Source: Lewinellaceae bacterium (lineage in GTDB: Bacteria > Bacteroidota > Bacteroidia > Chitinophagales > Saprospiraceae). Taken from it: a DNA stretch of 64,000 nucleotides. Positions 25,669-34,429 of the stretch are shown here, piece by piece. Each line of letters starts with the position of its first letter. The first letter of the stretch is position 1. The DNA is taken from assembly GCA_020636325.1 (NCBI GenBank), contig JACJYC010000005.1, positions 186,001 through 250,000 on the forward strand, given 5' to 3'. The notes under the pieces were generated by a model. It was not told the origin of the DNA. It worked only from the letters and a program-made list of their open reading frames with translations, and searched no databases. The position numbers and the translations under genes are program-made.

Positions 25669-26202
25669 TCAGTGCTTTTCAAACGTCTTCCGGTCGAGTT
25701 GCCACAGCCAGATCAGGCCATCTTCAGGGTCGGCCAGTTCATGGATAAAAGTCATTCCGCATCGGGTCAATACCGTGCCCGAAGCATTCTTTTCCGCCAG
25801 GGTATGCGCCTGTACGATCTTTACCCGAGGAAACGAAAAAGCGTGTTTGATCAGCCCTTTCGCAAGCTCCGTTGCAAAACCCCGGTTCCGGTACTCCTCC
25901 ATGACCTCATACCCGATTTCCACAATTCCCTGTTTGTTGGGTTTTCCCTTGTACCCGCAGGTGCCGATCAGGCGGTTATCCGATGAGTGGATGACGAGGT
26001 AGGTCCACCAGCCCTCCAGTGAAGGGTCGTTATCCAGCGCCTGGTAACCGAACCGGATGGGTTCAAGCCCGAATTCAGACCATTGTCCCGATACCTTGAT
26101 GCCCAGTTTCCGGGCCAGGGCCTTATCGCCCTGAAAAATGGACTCAAAAATTTCCCGGTCGCAGGAAATCAGTTGAAGATGCGGCGTGTAGATCGTTTTC
26201 AT
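25669..26202 (-). CDS. GNAT-family N-acetyltransferase (RimJ/RimL-like)
   Basis: 177 residues from the ATG at 26202; the upstream 73 in-frame codons lack coding character. N-terminal MKTIYTPHLQLISCDREIFE is typical of the acetyltransf_3 (RimJ/RimL-type) subgroup. The acetyl-CoA motif A is GIVEIGYEVMEEYRNRGFAT, followed by ELAKGLIKHAFSF. Acceptor unknown. Downstream SGNH hydrolase in the same operon suggests shared work on acylated substrates, but this is only context. Confidence 0.87.
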   Translation of the reverse strand: MKTIYTPHLQLISCDREIFESIFQGDKALARKLGIKVSGQWSEFGLEPIRFGYQALDNDPSLEGWWTYLVIHSSDNRLIGTCGYKGKPNKQGIVEIGYEVMEEYRNRGFATELAKGLIKHAFSFPRVKIVQAHTLAEKNASGTVLTRCGMTFIHELADPEDGLIWLWQLDRKTFEKH

Positions 26203-26415
26203 GCAAGTCTTGTTCTTGGCTCCCTTTTCTAACAGGATCAAAAAACGTAAGGTTTCGGTGCCTTTGAGATCAAAAACGAAAAAACAATTGAAAAACGCCT
26301 GACCCTTCGGCATATTTTCTAAAAAACAAGCCGAACCAGGCCGTTGCAGGCTCTTTACGATGGCTTTAAATGAGAAATACCTAGATTGGCGCCCGAAACA
26401 AGCCAGGTTACGGAT

Positions 26416-27372
26416 ATGCATCAGCCACTCTTCATTTCAGCAGACCAGATTTACGGTCATGCGGATTACCGCGAACTGGTTGAAGTCCTCCGGTCCGGAT
26501 TCCGCTCAGCGATAACCGCGCCGATGCGGCACCACCACGACTTCCCCAATCCGCCCAACGAAAAAGAAGCCACCCTGCTCCTGATGCCGGCCTGGGAAGC
26601 GGGCAGGAGCCTCGGGGTTAAAGTCGCTGCCGTTTTTCCGGATAACAGCCGCTTGGGTTTGCCCGCCATACAGGCTACCTACCTCCTCCTCGACGGCAGC
26701 ACCGGCCAACTCAACGTCATCATCGAAGGCAAAAGCCTCACCGCCACCCGAACCGCTGCGGCTTCCGCACTGGCCTCAGACTTCCTCTCCAGGCCCGACA
26801 GCCGGACGCTGATGATGATCGGCGCCGGGGCATTGGCGCCGCAACTGATCCGGGCGCATGCCGCCGTACGGCCGATCGAACAGGTCTATGTCTGGGCCAG
26901 GAATACCGAAGCGGCAGCCCGGCTCCGCGACAGCCTGGCGGGTTCCCCGTTCGACATTCAGGTTGTTCAGGATATTCCAACAGGTATGGAGCGGGCGGAT
27001 ATCATTTCCTGCGCCACCCTCAGCCCCGATCCCCTGGTGTTGGGCCGGTACCTGAAACCCGGCCAGCATATCGATCTGGTGGGATCTTACAAAAAAAATA
27101 CGCGCGAAGCCGATGACGAAACCATCCGGAAAACCGAAATCTTTGTCGATACCTACCAGGGCGCCCTGGTCGAAACCGGCGATCTGGCCATCCCGCTGGC
27201 TACCGGTGTCTTGGAAAGATCTGCCGTAAAGGCTGAACTCAGCGAATTGTGCGGCGGGCAAAAACCAGGGCGGGTATCCGGATCGGCTATCACGCTGTTC
27301 AAATCGGTCGGGCACGCATCGGAAGACCTCGCTGCCGCCAATTATTTCTATTCAAAAATCGCCGGGAAATGA
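26416..27372 (+). CDS. Ornithine cyclodeaminase/mu-crystallin-family reductase, probable delta1-pyrroline-2-carboxylate reductase
   Basis: 318 residues from the ATG at 26416 (a TTG ten codons upstream is less likely). The Rossmann motif is LMMIGAGALAPQLIRAHAAV, with the family pocket in FRSAITAPMRHHHDFPN and the loop GSYKKNTREADDETI. Its stop overlaps the ATG of the next gene (ATGA), so translation is coupled. The partner is a trans-3-hydroxy-L-proline dehydratase-like protein whose product is delta1-pyrroline-2-carboxylate. The best reading is therefore an NAD(P)H-dependent reductase making L-proline, as known for LhpI/DpkA-like enzymes, rather than a true ornithine cyclodeaminase. Confidence 0.85.
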   Translation: MHQPLFISADQIYGHADYRELVEVLRSGFRSAITAPMRHHHDFPNPPNEKEATLLLMPAWEAGRSLGVKVAAVFPDNSRLGLPAIQATYLLLDGSTGQLNVIIEGKSLTATRTAAASALASDFLSRPDSRTLMMIGAGALAPQLIRAHAAVRPIEQVYVWARNTEAAARLRDSLAGSPFDIQVVQDIPTGMERADIISCATLSPDPLVLGRYLKPGQHIDLVGSYKKNTREADDETIRKTEIFVDTYQGALVETGDLAIPLATGVLERSAVKAELSELCGGQKPGRVSGSAITLFKSVGHASEDLAAANYFYSKIAGK

Positions 27373-28421
27373 GCAATTTTTTGGACAACCGCCCCACCAG
27401 GGTCTCCGTCCCGCCTGACTGGTTAAGCATCCGGACCATTGACATGCACACCGGCGGGGAGCCGCTCAGGGTCATTGTAGCGGGTTTTCCCGAATTGAAA
27501 GGCGACTCCGTACTGGCGCGCCGCCGGTACATTCGCGATCATTACGACCACCTCCGCAAGGCGCTGATGTTCGAACCCCGGGGTCATGCCGATATGTACG
27601 GTTGCCTGCTGCTGCCGCCCGATACGCCTGACGGCGATTTCGGCATCCTGTTCATGCACAACGAAGGCTACAGTACCATGTGCGGTCATGCCGTCATCGC
27701 GATCTCTACGCTTGCAGTCCGAATGGGGTGGGTAAAGGTGGAGACGCCTGAAACCCGGATCAGGATTGATGCCCCTTGCGGCCGGATCCATTCCTTCGTT
27801 TCGATCGGCAAGGGCGGGGTAACAGGCGTCAGATTCCACTGCGTACCTTCATTTGTCGTCGGGTTGGATCTTGCGGTCAGCTTACCGCACTACGGATCCG
27901 TTTCTTACGATCTCGCCTACGGCGGCGCCTTTTACGCTTATGTCGACGCCCGCCCGCTGGGATTAGACCTGACACCGGACAATTACCGGCAACTCATCGA
28001 CCTGGGCATGCAGATCAAACGCGCCGTGATCGAATCGAACCCCGGCATCCTGCATCCCTTCGAAAGCGACCTCAGTTTTCTGTACGGCGCCATTTTCATC
28101 GGTGATTCCCCAACCCCGGGCATCCACAGCCGCAATGTATGCGTATTTGCAGAAGGCGAAGTGGATCGCAGCCCCACCGGGTCGGGCGTTTCCGGGCGAA
28201 TGGCCATCCACCACGCGCGCGGAGAGATCCGCCCCGGAGAAAAAATGCGGATTGAGAGTATCGTCGGCAGCGTTTTCGAAGGATCGGTTGCCGATGTCCT
28301 GGATTTCGGACCTTATCGCGCCGTTATTCCGGAAGTGGCGGGTACCGCTCATATTACAGGCGAGCACACCTTCATGATCGATCCCGCCGATCCCTTCCGG
28401 GAGGGGTTTATGCTCAGGTGA
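27369..28421 (+). CDS. Proline racemase-family protein, probable trans-3-hydroxy-L-proline dehydratase
   Basis: 350 residues from the ATG at 27369. The family start is IRTIDMHTGGEPLRVIVAG. The first catalytic position is Cys105 in GYSTMCGHAVIAIS. The second is Thr270 in DRSPTGSGVSGR, where racemases and 4-hydroxyproline epimerases have Cys. The Cys/Thr pair is the known hallmark of trans-3-hydroxy-L-proline dehydratases (human L3HYPDH type), which remove water to give delta1-pyrroline-2-carboxylate. With the coupled upstream reductase this gives a two-step route from collagen-type hydroxyproline to proline in the cytosol. Confidence 0.9.
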   Translation: MSNFLDNRPTRVSVPPDWLSIRTIDMHTGGEPLRVIVAGFPELKGDSVLARRRYIRDHYDHLRKALMFEPRGHADMYGCLLLPPDTPDGDFGILFMHNEGYSTMCGHAVIAISTLAVRMGWVKVETPETRIRIDAPCGRIHSFVSIGKGGVTGVRFHCVPSFVVGLDLAVSLPHYGSVSYDLAYGGAFYAYVDARPLGLDLTPDNYRQLIDLGMQIKRAVIESNPGILHPFESDLSFLYGAIFIGDSPTPGIHSRNVCVFAEGEVDRSPTGSGVSGRMAIHHARGEIRPGEKMRIESIVGSVFEGSVADVLDFGPYRAVIPEVAGTAHITGEHTFMIDPADPFREGFMLR

Positions 28422-28426
28422 TATGG

Positions 28427-29686
28427 CTATTTTCCAATGACCGCCGGAAAAACCCGGTTGGCCATCCCATGGAAATCGAACAGGTATTTCAATCTGGACA
28501 GGTCTGAATGCTGGCACATGAATACGCCGGCCGTCCCTGTATGCGGGTTGATAAAGAAATAGGTAAAATAAGCGCCAGGCCAGAAGCAATCGCCTTTCAT
28601 TCCGCCGTAGGGGGTATCTTCAACAAGTACCCCGAAACCGATCCCGAATCCCTGGCCGTTCATCGTTACCTTGCCCACCTTGATCGGGACGAGTTCATCC
28701 GGCAGATGATTTTCCATCATCAGGGCAACCGTCTCCCGGCGAAGGTACCGCCGCCCGTCCAGCTCGCCGCCGTTGGCCATCATCGCGGCGAACCGCAGGT
28801 AATCGTGCAGGGTAGATACCAACCCGCCGTTCCCCCTCGGAAAAACAGGTCCTTTTACATACCTGCTTTCCCCGGGGGCATCCTGCAAAACCCACTTTCC
28901 TTCGCCGTCGATCCCATATCCGGCGGCGAAGCGGTTGATTTTGTTTGCGGGTACAGTGAATCCCGTATCCTTCATATCAAGCGGGCCGGTAATCCGTTCT
29001 TCAAGCACCTGGTCGAGGGGTTTTCCGGTGATCACTTCAATGACCCGGCCGACCACATCAATGCTGTGGCCGTAACTCCAGCCTTCGCCGGGCTGGTGCA
29101 GGAACGGCGCTTTGGCCAACCGGTCGGCCATGTCCTCCAGGCTGACCGGCGGCGGGGTGAAGAGCTGTCGATACATTTCGTCAAAGGGAGGACCGCCGAA
29201 TCCCGCAGCCGATAGCCCGCTGGTGTGCATGAGAAGGTGGCGAATCGTAACCGGGGTCATGGCTTCCATCCGGCCTGCGGCGCCGTCCTCCGACGGTATG
29301 AATACATAGGTCTTTTCAAACGCGGGGATGTATCTGGAAACCGGATCGTCGAGCCCCAGCCGCCCTTCCTCGTACAGCATCATGGCTACCGTACTGACGA
29401 TGGGTTTGGTCATGGAGGCGATCCGGAAAATCGAGTTGGTTTGCATGGGTATCCCCATTTCGGCGTATTGCATGCCGTAGGCGTCCGTTTTCACCTGATC
29501 GCCGTTGCAAACAGCCATTGCGATACCGGGCAAACGGCCCTCATCGACCGCCTGATGGAAATATTGCTGCAATTCGGTCCACGCCTCTTGACCTGCGGCC
29601 CGGGGCCCTGCTTCCGGCTGGGTCAGCGCCCGATTGGCCATTACCAACAGGCAAAGCAGTATTTTAACAGCAGTTGATCCGCTCAT
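28427..29686 (-). CDS. Serine hydrolase, class C beta-lactamase/esterase family
   Basis: 419 residues with a probable signal peptide (MSGSTAVKILLCLLVMANRA). The catalytic motif SMTK (Ser91, Lys94) is in IFRIASMTKPIVSTV. The second motif is Tyr-Gly-His (205-207) in GEGWSYGHSIDVVG, in place of the Tyr-x-Asn of true class C enzymes. VTIRHLLMHTSGL and MKGDCFWPGAYFTYFFINP are family blocks. Most likely a periplasmic esterase or D-amino-acid peptidase; antibiotic hydrolysis is not implied. It is convergent with the dehydratase, with 5 bp between stops. Confidence 0.9.
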   Translation of the reverse strand: MSGSTAVKILLCLLVMANRALTQPEAGPRAAGQEAWTELQQYFHQAVDEGRLPGIAMAVCNGDQVKTDAYGMQYAEMGIPMQTNSIFRIASMTKPIVSTVAMMLYEEGRLGLDDPVSRYIPAFEKTYVFIPSEDGAAGRMEAMTPVTIRHLLMHTSGLSAAGFGGPPFDEMYRQLFTPPPVSLEDMADRLAKAPFLHQPGEGWSYGHSIDVVGRVIEVITGKPLDQVLEERITGPLDMKDTGFTVPANKINRFAAGYGIDGEGKWVLQDAPGESRYVKGPVFPRGNGGLVSTLHDYLRFAAMMANGGELDGRRYLRRETVALMMENHLPDELVPIKVGKVTMNGQGFGIGFGVLVEDTPYGGMKGDCFWPGAYFTYFFINPHTGTAGVFMCQHSDLSRLKYLFDFHGMANRVFPAVIGK

Positions 29687-29828
29687 TTTCGGGTGATTTT
29701 AATTCAAATACAAAGTAAGGGGAGATTGCATTGAATCGAAATGTGCAATTTTGCCAATATTTAGGGTAATTTGCGCCATCATGGTATATTCATACCGGAT
29801 TGGCTGTTGAATGCTGTAAACCAAAGCG

Positions 29829-30803
29829 ATGATAAAAACCGGTATTGTCATTCCCAAAGGCGCCGTAATGCCCAGCGCGGTGATCAGTCCTTATTTCCTT
29901 TTGCTTGAGACGAACAAATATTTGGCGGAAACGGGCAGGGAGCCTGTTTTTGAAGTAATGATATTGGGGTCGGAGGAAGCGCCCGTTTTGTACAACGGCA
30001 CATTCAGTGTCCGGGCAAATGCCCATTTTGCGAACAGCCCCCGGCAGGATCTGATCCTGATACCGGGGTTCATCGGCGATATGGAAGAGCCGCTGGCGAT
30101 GAACCGTGAACTGATCGACTGGCTGAAGGGGCAATACCTCAACAACGGGACCGAACTGGCCAGCCTTTGCACAGGGGCCTTCCTGATAGCGGCAACCGGA
30201 TTGGCAAACGGCAGGAACTGTACTACCCACTGGGCTTTCGAGGCGGCTTTCCGGGCTCATTTCCCGAAAGTAAACCTGCTGGCGGAGAACATTGTCACAG
30301 ACGACAACGGCCTTTATGCCAGCGCAGGCGCGTATTCTTCGCTCAACCTGATCCTTTACCTGATAGAAAAATTCTGCGACAGGGCAACGGCCGGCTGGCT
30401 GAGCAAGGTTTTTCAGATCGATATCGACCGGAACTCCCAGAAGCCGTTTGCCATTTTCAATCAGCAAAGGGGCCATACCGACGATCCGGTGACGGATGTG
30501 CAGGAATACATAGAAACCCATTTCCGGGAGGATCTGAACGTCCAGCGGCTGGCAGAGCGATTTGCATTCAGCCGGCGAAACCTGATCCGCAGGTTCAAAG
30601 AAGCCACCGGCAACACCCCGATCGAGTATATCCAGCGGGTGCGCATCGAATCCGCCAAAAGAATGCTGGAAAATACGCGTAAATCGGTGGAAGAGGTCAT
30701 TTACGCGTCCGGGTATAATGACGGAAAAACCTTCAGGGCGGTTTTTCGCAAATACACAGGGTTATCGCCTAGCATTTATCGCAATCGTTACGGCCGGCAC
30801 TAA
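29829..30803 (+). CDS. GlxA-type transcriptional regulator (DJ-1/PfpI domain plus AraC HTH)
   Basis: 324 residues. Residues about 3-190 are a DJ-1/PfpI-like glutamine amidotransferase fold with the nucleophile-elbow-like ELASLCTGAFLIAATGL and CTTHWAFEAAFRAHFP. Residues about 215-320 are an AraC double HTH (LNVQRLAERFAFSRRNLIRR and VEEVIYASGYNDGKTFRAVF, ending TGLSPSIYRNRYG). Members often regulate amine or amino acid catabolism. Adjacent DUF2461 gene follows by 41 bp and may be its target. Confidence 0.92.
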   Translation: MIKTGIVIPKGAVMPSAVISPYFLLLETNKYLAETGREPVFEVMILGSEEAPVLYNGTFSVRANAHFANSPRQDLILIPGFIGDMEEPLAMNRELIDWLKGQYLNNGTELASLCTGAFLIAATGLANGRNCTTHWAFEAAFRAHFPKVNLLAENIVTDDNGLYASAGAYSSLNLILYLIEKFCDRATAGWLSKVFQIDIDRNSQKPFAIFNQQRGHTDDPVTDVQEYIETHFREDLNVQRLAERFAFSRRNLIRRFKEATGNTPIEYIQRVRIESAKRMLENTRKSVEEVIYASGYNDGKTFRAVFRKYTGLSPSIYRNRYGRH

Positions 30804-30844
30804 ACCGGAAACTCCCGGAATTGTTTACAGGTAAAAACGCTCAA

Positions 30845-31516
30845 ATGACCGCCATCCAACCGGAAGCTTTCCAGTTTCTGAAAGCCATTGCCGACAACAA
30901 CAACCGCGATTGGTTTCAAGCCCATAAAGCCGCCTATGAAGCCGCCTATGAGAATTTCAAGGAATTCGTAAAAGGCGTTGAGACCGAACTGGGCAAATCT
31001 GATCACCTGGAGAGCGGCAAGGTTTTCCGCATCTACCGGGACGTGCGGTTCTCCAAGGACAAATCGCCGTACAAGAACAATTTTGCAGCGGGTTTCAAAC
31101 GGGCCACCAAATTGCTGCGCGGCGGCTATTACCTGCATATCGAACCGGGCCAGACATTTGTCGGCGGCGGTTTCTGGGGGCCGGAACCCGGTGACCTGAA
31201 GCGGATCCGGGATGAATTCGCTTACGATGACCAGACCATCCGGAAGATCATTGCCGACCCCGTCTTCAAATCCTGTTTCGGCAACCTGGAGGGCGATGAG
31301 CTCAAAACCGCGCCGAAGGGTTACAGCGCAGACCTGCCGGGTATTGACCTGATCCGCAAAAAACAGTTTGTCGTCCGGCGAGCATTCACGGACAAGGAGG
31401 TGACCCGCCCCGGTTTCCTGGAGGAGGTGGTGAAGACGTTCATGGCCATGCGCCCGTTTTTCGATTATATGAGCATGGTCCTGACCACCGACGCCAACGG
31501 GGAGCCCATCCCGTAG
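30845..31516 (+). CDS. DUF2461 (TIGR02453) family protein
   Basis: 223 residues from the ATG at 30845. Family landmarks are FLKAIADNNNRDWFQAHKAA, KVFRIYRDVRFSKDKSPYK (conserved in nearly all members), AGFKRATKLLRGGYYLHIEP and GGGFWGPEPGDLKRIRDEF. The family is widespread in Bacteroidota and fungi; its biochemical function is not known. Stop codon is followed by GGGCAACC palindromes. Confidence 0.93.
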   Translation: MTAIQPEAFQFLKAIADNNNRDWFQAHKAAYEAAYENFKEFVKGVETELGKSDHLESGKVFRIYRDVRFSKDKSPYKNNFAAGFKRATKLLRGGYYLHIEPGQTFVGGGFWGPEPGDLKRIRDEFAYDDQTIRKIIADPVFKSCFGNLEGDELKTAPKGYSADLPGIDLIRKKQFVVRRAFTDKEVTRPGFLEEVVKTFMAMRPFFDYMSMVLTTDANGEPIP

Positions 31517-31638
31517 GGGCAACCCTTGTGGTTGCCCAATTATAATAGAGCACAATACAACAACCCTCGTGGTTGCCCAACCATAAAAGAGCCCAACCAA
31601 GGTAATCATTTAATCCGGGCAACCACAAGGGTTGCCCC
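31516..31638. repeat. Three GGGCAACC/GGTTGCCC palindromic units
   Basis: Stem-loops at 31517-31537 and 31617-31637 have perfect 8-bp arms GGGCAACC / GGTTGCCC around CTTGT or ACAAG. A shorter copy (CAACC/GGTTG) is at 31561-31575. They lie right at the DUF2461 stop codon. A variant GGGGTACCC..ATACCCC occurs at 19243-19266. The units could act as terminators or be a mobile palindrome family. The remainder to 31731 shows no gene. Confidence 0.85.
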
Positions 31639-31731
31639 AACGAATAGACCACTGAATCAAAGGCTCGTGCGAAAATCCACCTGTTTTTCAGCAATTTACG
31701 CCGTTTCAAAAAGATTTTTTTTCAAGAATCG

Positions 31732-31762
31732 CTTGTTTTTTGAAACAGAGGATGTACCTTTG
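31732..31762 (+). promoter_or_regulatory. Promoter of the rplM-rpsI-rpsB-tsf operon
   Basis: CTTG (31732-31735), a 19-bp spacer and a perfect -7 box TACCTTTG (31755-31762) predict a start near 31769, about 43 nt before the rplM GTG. Confidence 0.82.
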
Positions 31763-31811
31763 CGCTCGCAATTTTAAAAAGGATAATTTTAATCACTAAA
31801 AACTCAAAAAC

Positions 31812-32255
31812 GTGAATACGCTGAGTTACAAAACAGTATCTGCGAAAAAGGAAACTGTGGAGCGTAAGTGGTACGTGATTGACGCAGACGGCGAGGTAGT
31901 AGGACGCCTTTGTTCGCGGATCGCTCACGTGCTTCGCGGCAAGCATAAACCTTCCTTTACGCCCCATGTTGACACGGGCGATTTTGTCATCGTGATCAAC
32001 GCCGACAAAGTGCGCTTTACCGGCGGCAAATGGGACCAGAAAGAGTACCTGACCTATTCGGGCTATCCCGGCGGCCAGAAGGCCACAGTTGCCAAAGACC
32101 TGCTCGACAAGAAGCCGTTCGCCATCATTGAAAACGGCGTTAAGGGCATGTTGCCGAAAACAAAACTGGGTCGCGCCATGATCAAAAAGCTGTTCATTTA
32201 TGAAGGCGCCGAGCATCCGCACCAGGCACAGAAACCCGAACCCTTTAATTTTTAA
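31812..32255 (+). CDS. rplM: 50S ribosomal protein L13
   Basis: 147 residues, start GTG, with the Bacteroidota-type N-terminus VNTLSYKTVSAKKETVERKW read as Met. Family blocks are YVIDADGEVVGRLCSRIA, PHVDTGDFVIVINADKVRFT, GGKWDQKEYLTYSGYPGG and NGVKGMLPKTKLGRAMIKKL. An early-assembling 23S rRNA-binding protein of the large subunit. First gene of the r-protein operon, with rpsI 22 bp downstream. Confidence 0.97.
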   Translation: MNTLSYKTVSAKKETVERKWYVIDADGEVVGRLCSRIAHVLRGKHKPSFTPHVDTGDFVIVINADKVRFTGGKWDQKEYLTYSGYPGGQKATVAKDLLDKKPFAIIENGVKGMLPKTKLGRAMIKKLFIYEGAEHPHQAQKPEPFNF

Positions 32256-32277
32256 CGATTAAAAGTCTATCCAGAGC

Positions 32278-32664
32278 ATGGAAATGATCAATGCCATAGG
32301 GAGGAGAAAAGCGGCCGTTGCACGGGTTTACCTCACCAAGGGTGAAGGCGCTATCCGCATCAACGGTCGGGATTATAAGGAATACTTCCCTCAACCGCAT
32401 ATCCAGAACAAGATCTCCGCTCCCTTCAATGAAGTACAGGTTGACAACATCTACGACCTGAACGTCAATGTTGCCGGCGGCGGCTATAAAGGGCAGGCAG
32501 AAGCCATCCGCATGGCCATCTCCCGCGCCCTCGTCAAACTGAACGAGGATTTCCGCAAACCGCTGAAGGACCAGAAGTTCCTTACCCGCGACGCCCGCGC
32601 GGTAGAACGCAAGAAATACGGCAAACCCAAAGCGCGCAAGAGCTTCCAGTTCTCCAAGCGTTAA
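32278..32664 (+). CDS. rpsI: 30S ribosomal protein S9
   Basis: 128 residues, standard length. MEMINAIGRRKAAVARVYLT opens the family, with NVAGGGYKGQAEAIRMAISR in the middle and the diagnostic C-terminus ERKKYGKPKARKSFQFSKR, whose basic tail reaches the tRNA in the ribosomal P site. Co-transcribed with rplM, and with rpsB 57 bp downstream. Confidence 0.98.
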   Translation: MEMINAIGRRKAAVARVYLTKGEGAIRINGRDYKEYFPQPHIQNKISAPFNEVQVDNIYDLNVNVAGGGYKGQAEAIRMAISRALVKLNEDFRKPLKDQKFLTRDARAVERKKYGKPKARKSFQFSKR

Positions 32665-32721
32665 TTTGGCTGTATCAATCGTTTATTTCTGCTTTTCCAA
32701 AGCATTATACAATTTAAGAAA

Positions 32722-33453
32722 ATGGAAAAACCTACCTATAAAGAACTGTTGGATGCCGGCGTTCACTTTGGCCACCTCAAGAAAAAGTGGAATCCCAAAA
32801 TGGCGCCCTATATCTTCATGGAGCGCAAAGGCATTCACATCATCGACCTTAATCGCACGCTGGAATGCCTCGACCGCGCAGCCAACGCTTTGCGCCAGAT
32901 GGCCAAATCCGGCAAAAAGATCATGTTCGTCGCTACCAAAAAACAAGCGCGCGAAATCGTTGCCAATGCCGCTCGCAGCGTAGGCATGCCCTACGTTACC
33001 GACCGGTGGCTGGGTGGTATGATGACCAACTTCACCACCATTCGCCGCTCAGTCAAGAAAATGCAGAACATCGAGCGCATGCTCCAGGACGGCACCTTCT
33101 CCTCCATCACCAAAAAGGAAAGACTGACCCTGAGCCGCGAGTTGAACAAACTGGAAAAGGTCCTCGGCGGTATCGCCAACCTCAACCGCTTGCCTTCTGC
33201 CATTTTCATCGTGGATATCCAGCACGAACATATCGCCGTTGCTGAGGCCCAACGCCTGGGCATCCGCACGTTCGGGATCGTTGATACCAACTCCGATCCG
33301 AACCTGGTGGACTTCCCGATCCCGGGCAACGACGACGCTTCCAAATCCGTTGCGATCATCACCAACTATATGGCTGAAGCTATCCGCCAGGGTCTGGAAG
33401 AACGCAAAGCCGCCAAACCGGAAAAAGAAGCCGCCCAGGAGGCAGAAGCCTGA
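32722..33453 (+). CDS. rpsB: 30S ribosomal protein S2
   Basis: 243 residues. Clear S2 blocks: LLDAGVHFGHLKKKWNPKM, GIHIIDLNRTLECLDRAANA, TDRWLGGMMTNFTTIRRSVK and PSAIFIVDIQHEHIAVAEA. The C-terminus is an acidic Lys/Glu/Ala tail. S2 joins late in 30S assembly and docks S1. It is followed by tsf 78 bp later, the usual pairing. Confidence 0.98.
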   Translation: MEKPTYKELLDAGVHFGHLKKKWNPKMAPYIFMERKGIHIIDLNRTLECLDRAANALRQMAKSGKKIMFVATKKQAREIVANAARSVGMPYVTDRWLGGMMTNFTTIRRSVKKMQNIERMLQDGTFSSITKKERLTLSRELNKLEKVLGGIANLNRLPSAIFIVDIQHEHIAVAEAQRLGIRTFGIVDTNSDPNLVDFPIPGNDDASKSVAIITNYMAEAIRQGLEERKAAKPEKEAAQEAEA

Positions 33454-33531
33454 TTTGACCGGAGGACCGGCAGAACCATGGAACCTTAACCGGTTTCATC
33501 GTGTTTTAACCACCAAATAAATAAGATATAA

Positions 33532-34362
33532 ATGAGCGTTATATCAGCTTCAGATGTAAAAAGACTGCGCGACATTACCGGCGCCGGTATGATGGACTGC
33601 AAACAGGCCCTCACCGAATCCGGCGGCGATTTTGACGGCGCTATCGAATTCCTGCGCAAGAAAGGCCAGAAAATGGCCACCAAACGCGCTGACCGCGAAG
33701 CCAATGAAGGCGTCGTCCTCGCTCTCGTTTCTGATGACCGCACCCGCGGCGTGATCGTCAAACTGAGCAGCGAAACCGATTTCGTGGCCAAGAATGAAGA
33801 TTTCATCGCGCTGGCCCGTCAATTCGGCGAGATCGCCCTCGATAAATTCCCGGCTACCAAGGAAGACCTCCTGGCCCTCGATTTCGGCGGCATCAGCATC
33901 GGCGATAAAATTGTCGAACAAGTCGGCGTTATCGGCGAAAAGATCGAAATGGCCGCCTACGAAAAAGTGGAAGCTCCCATGGTTGCACCTTATGTCCATA
34001 TGGGCAACAAAGCAGCCGTATTGGTAGGCCTGAGCAAAGCAGCCGACGCTTTCTTCGAACCGGGTCGCGACGTCGCCATGCAGGTAGCCGCTATGCGCCC
34101 GATCGCCGTTGACAAAGACGACGTCGATCAGACCACCGTCCAGAAAGAGATCGAAATCGGCATGGAACAAGCCCGCAACGAGGGCAAACCCGAAGCCATG
34201 CTCGAAAAGATCGCTATGGGCAAACTCAACAAGTTCTTCAAGGAAAGTACCCTGCTCAATCAGGACTTCGTAAAAGATAACTCCAAAAGTATCCGGGACT
34301 ATCTAAAGTCCCTGGATAAGGATCTGACGGTGACGGCCTTCCGACACGTCGAACTGGGTTAA
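33532..34362 (+). CDS. tsf: Translation elongation factor Ts
   Basis: 276 residues. The N-terminal UBA-like part carries LRDITGAGMMDCKQALTESG, and the core signature LSSETDFVAKNEDFIALARQ contains the TDFVA motif that pushes the EF-Tu nucleotide-binding site. EF-Ts exchanges GDP for GTP on EF-Tu. Last gene of the r-protein transcript, closed by a terminator 7 bp after the stop codon. Confidence 0.98.
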   Translation: MSVISASDVKRLRDITGAGMMDCKQALTESGGDFDGAIEFLRKKGQKMATKRADREANEGVVLALVSDDRTRGVIVKLSSETDFVAKNEDFIALARQFGEIALDKFPATKEDLLALDFGGISIGDKIVEQVGVIGEKIEMAAYEKVEAPMVAPYVHMGNKAAVLVGLSKAADAFFEPGRDVAMQVAAMRPIAVDKDDVDQTTVQKEIEIGMEQARNEGKPEAMLEKIAMGKLNKFFKESTLLNQDFVKDNSKSIRDYLKSLDKDLTVTAFRHVELG

Positions 34363-34369
34363 AAACTTC

Positions 34370-34404
34370 AAAAGGCGGATTAGTTCTCTAATTCGCCTTT
34401 TCTT
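34370..34404 (+). terminator. Intrinsic terminator after tsf
   Basis: Stem AAAAGGCGGATTAG / CTAATTCGCCTTTT with loop TTCT (one G-T wobble) followed by CTTT. It separates tsf from pyrH, so pyrH probably has partial read-through or its own weak promoter. Confidence 0.85.
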
Positions 34405-34429
34405 TATCAACTAATTCCGCCTGAATACT

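Noticed and set aside
28427..29686. Antibiotic-resistance beta-lactamase
   Set aside because: The second motif is YGH rather than YxN, and the chromosomal context is metabolic; this group is mostly esterases and peptidases.
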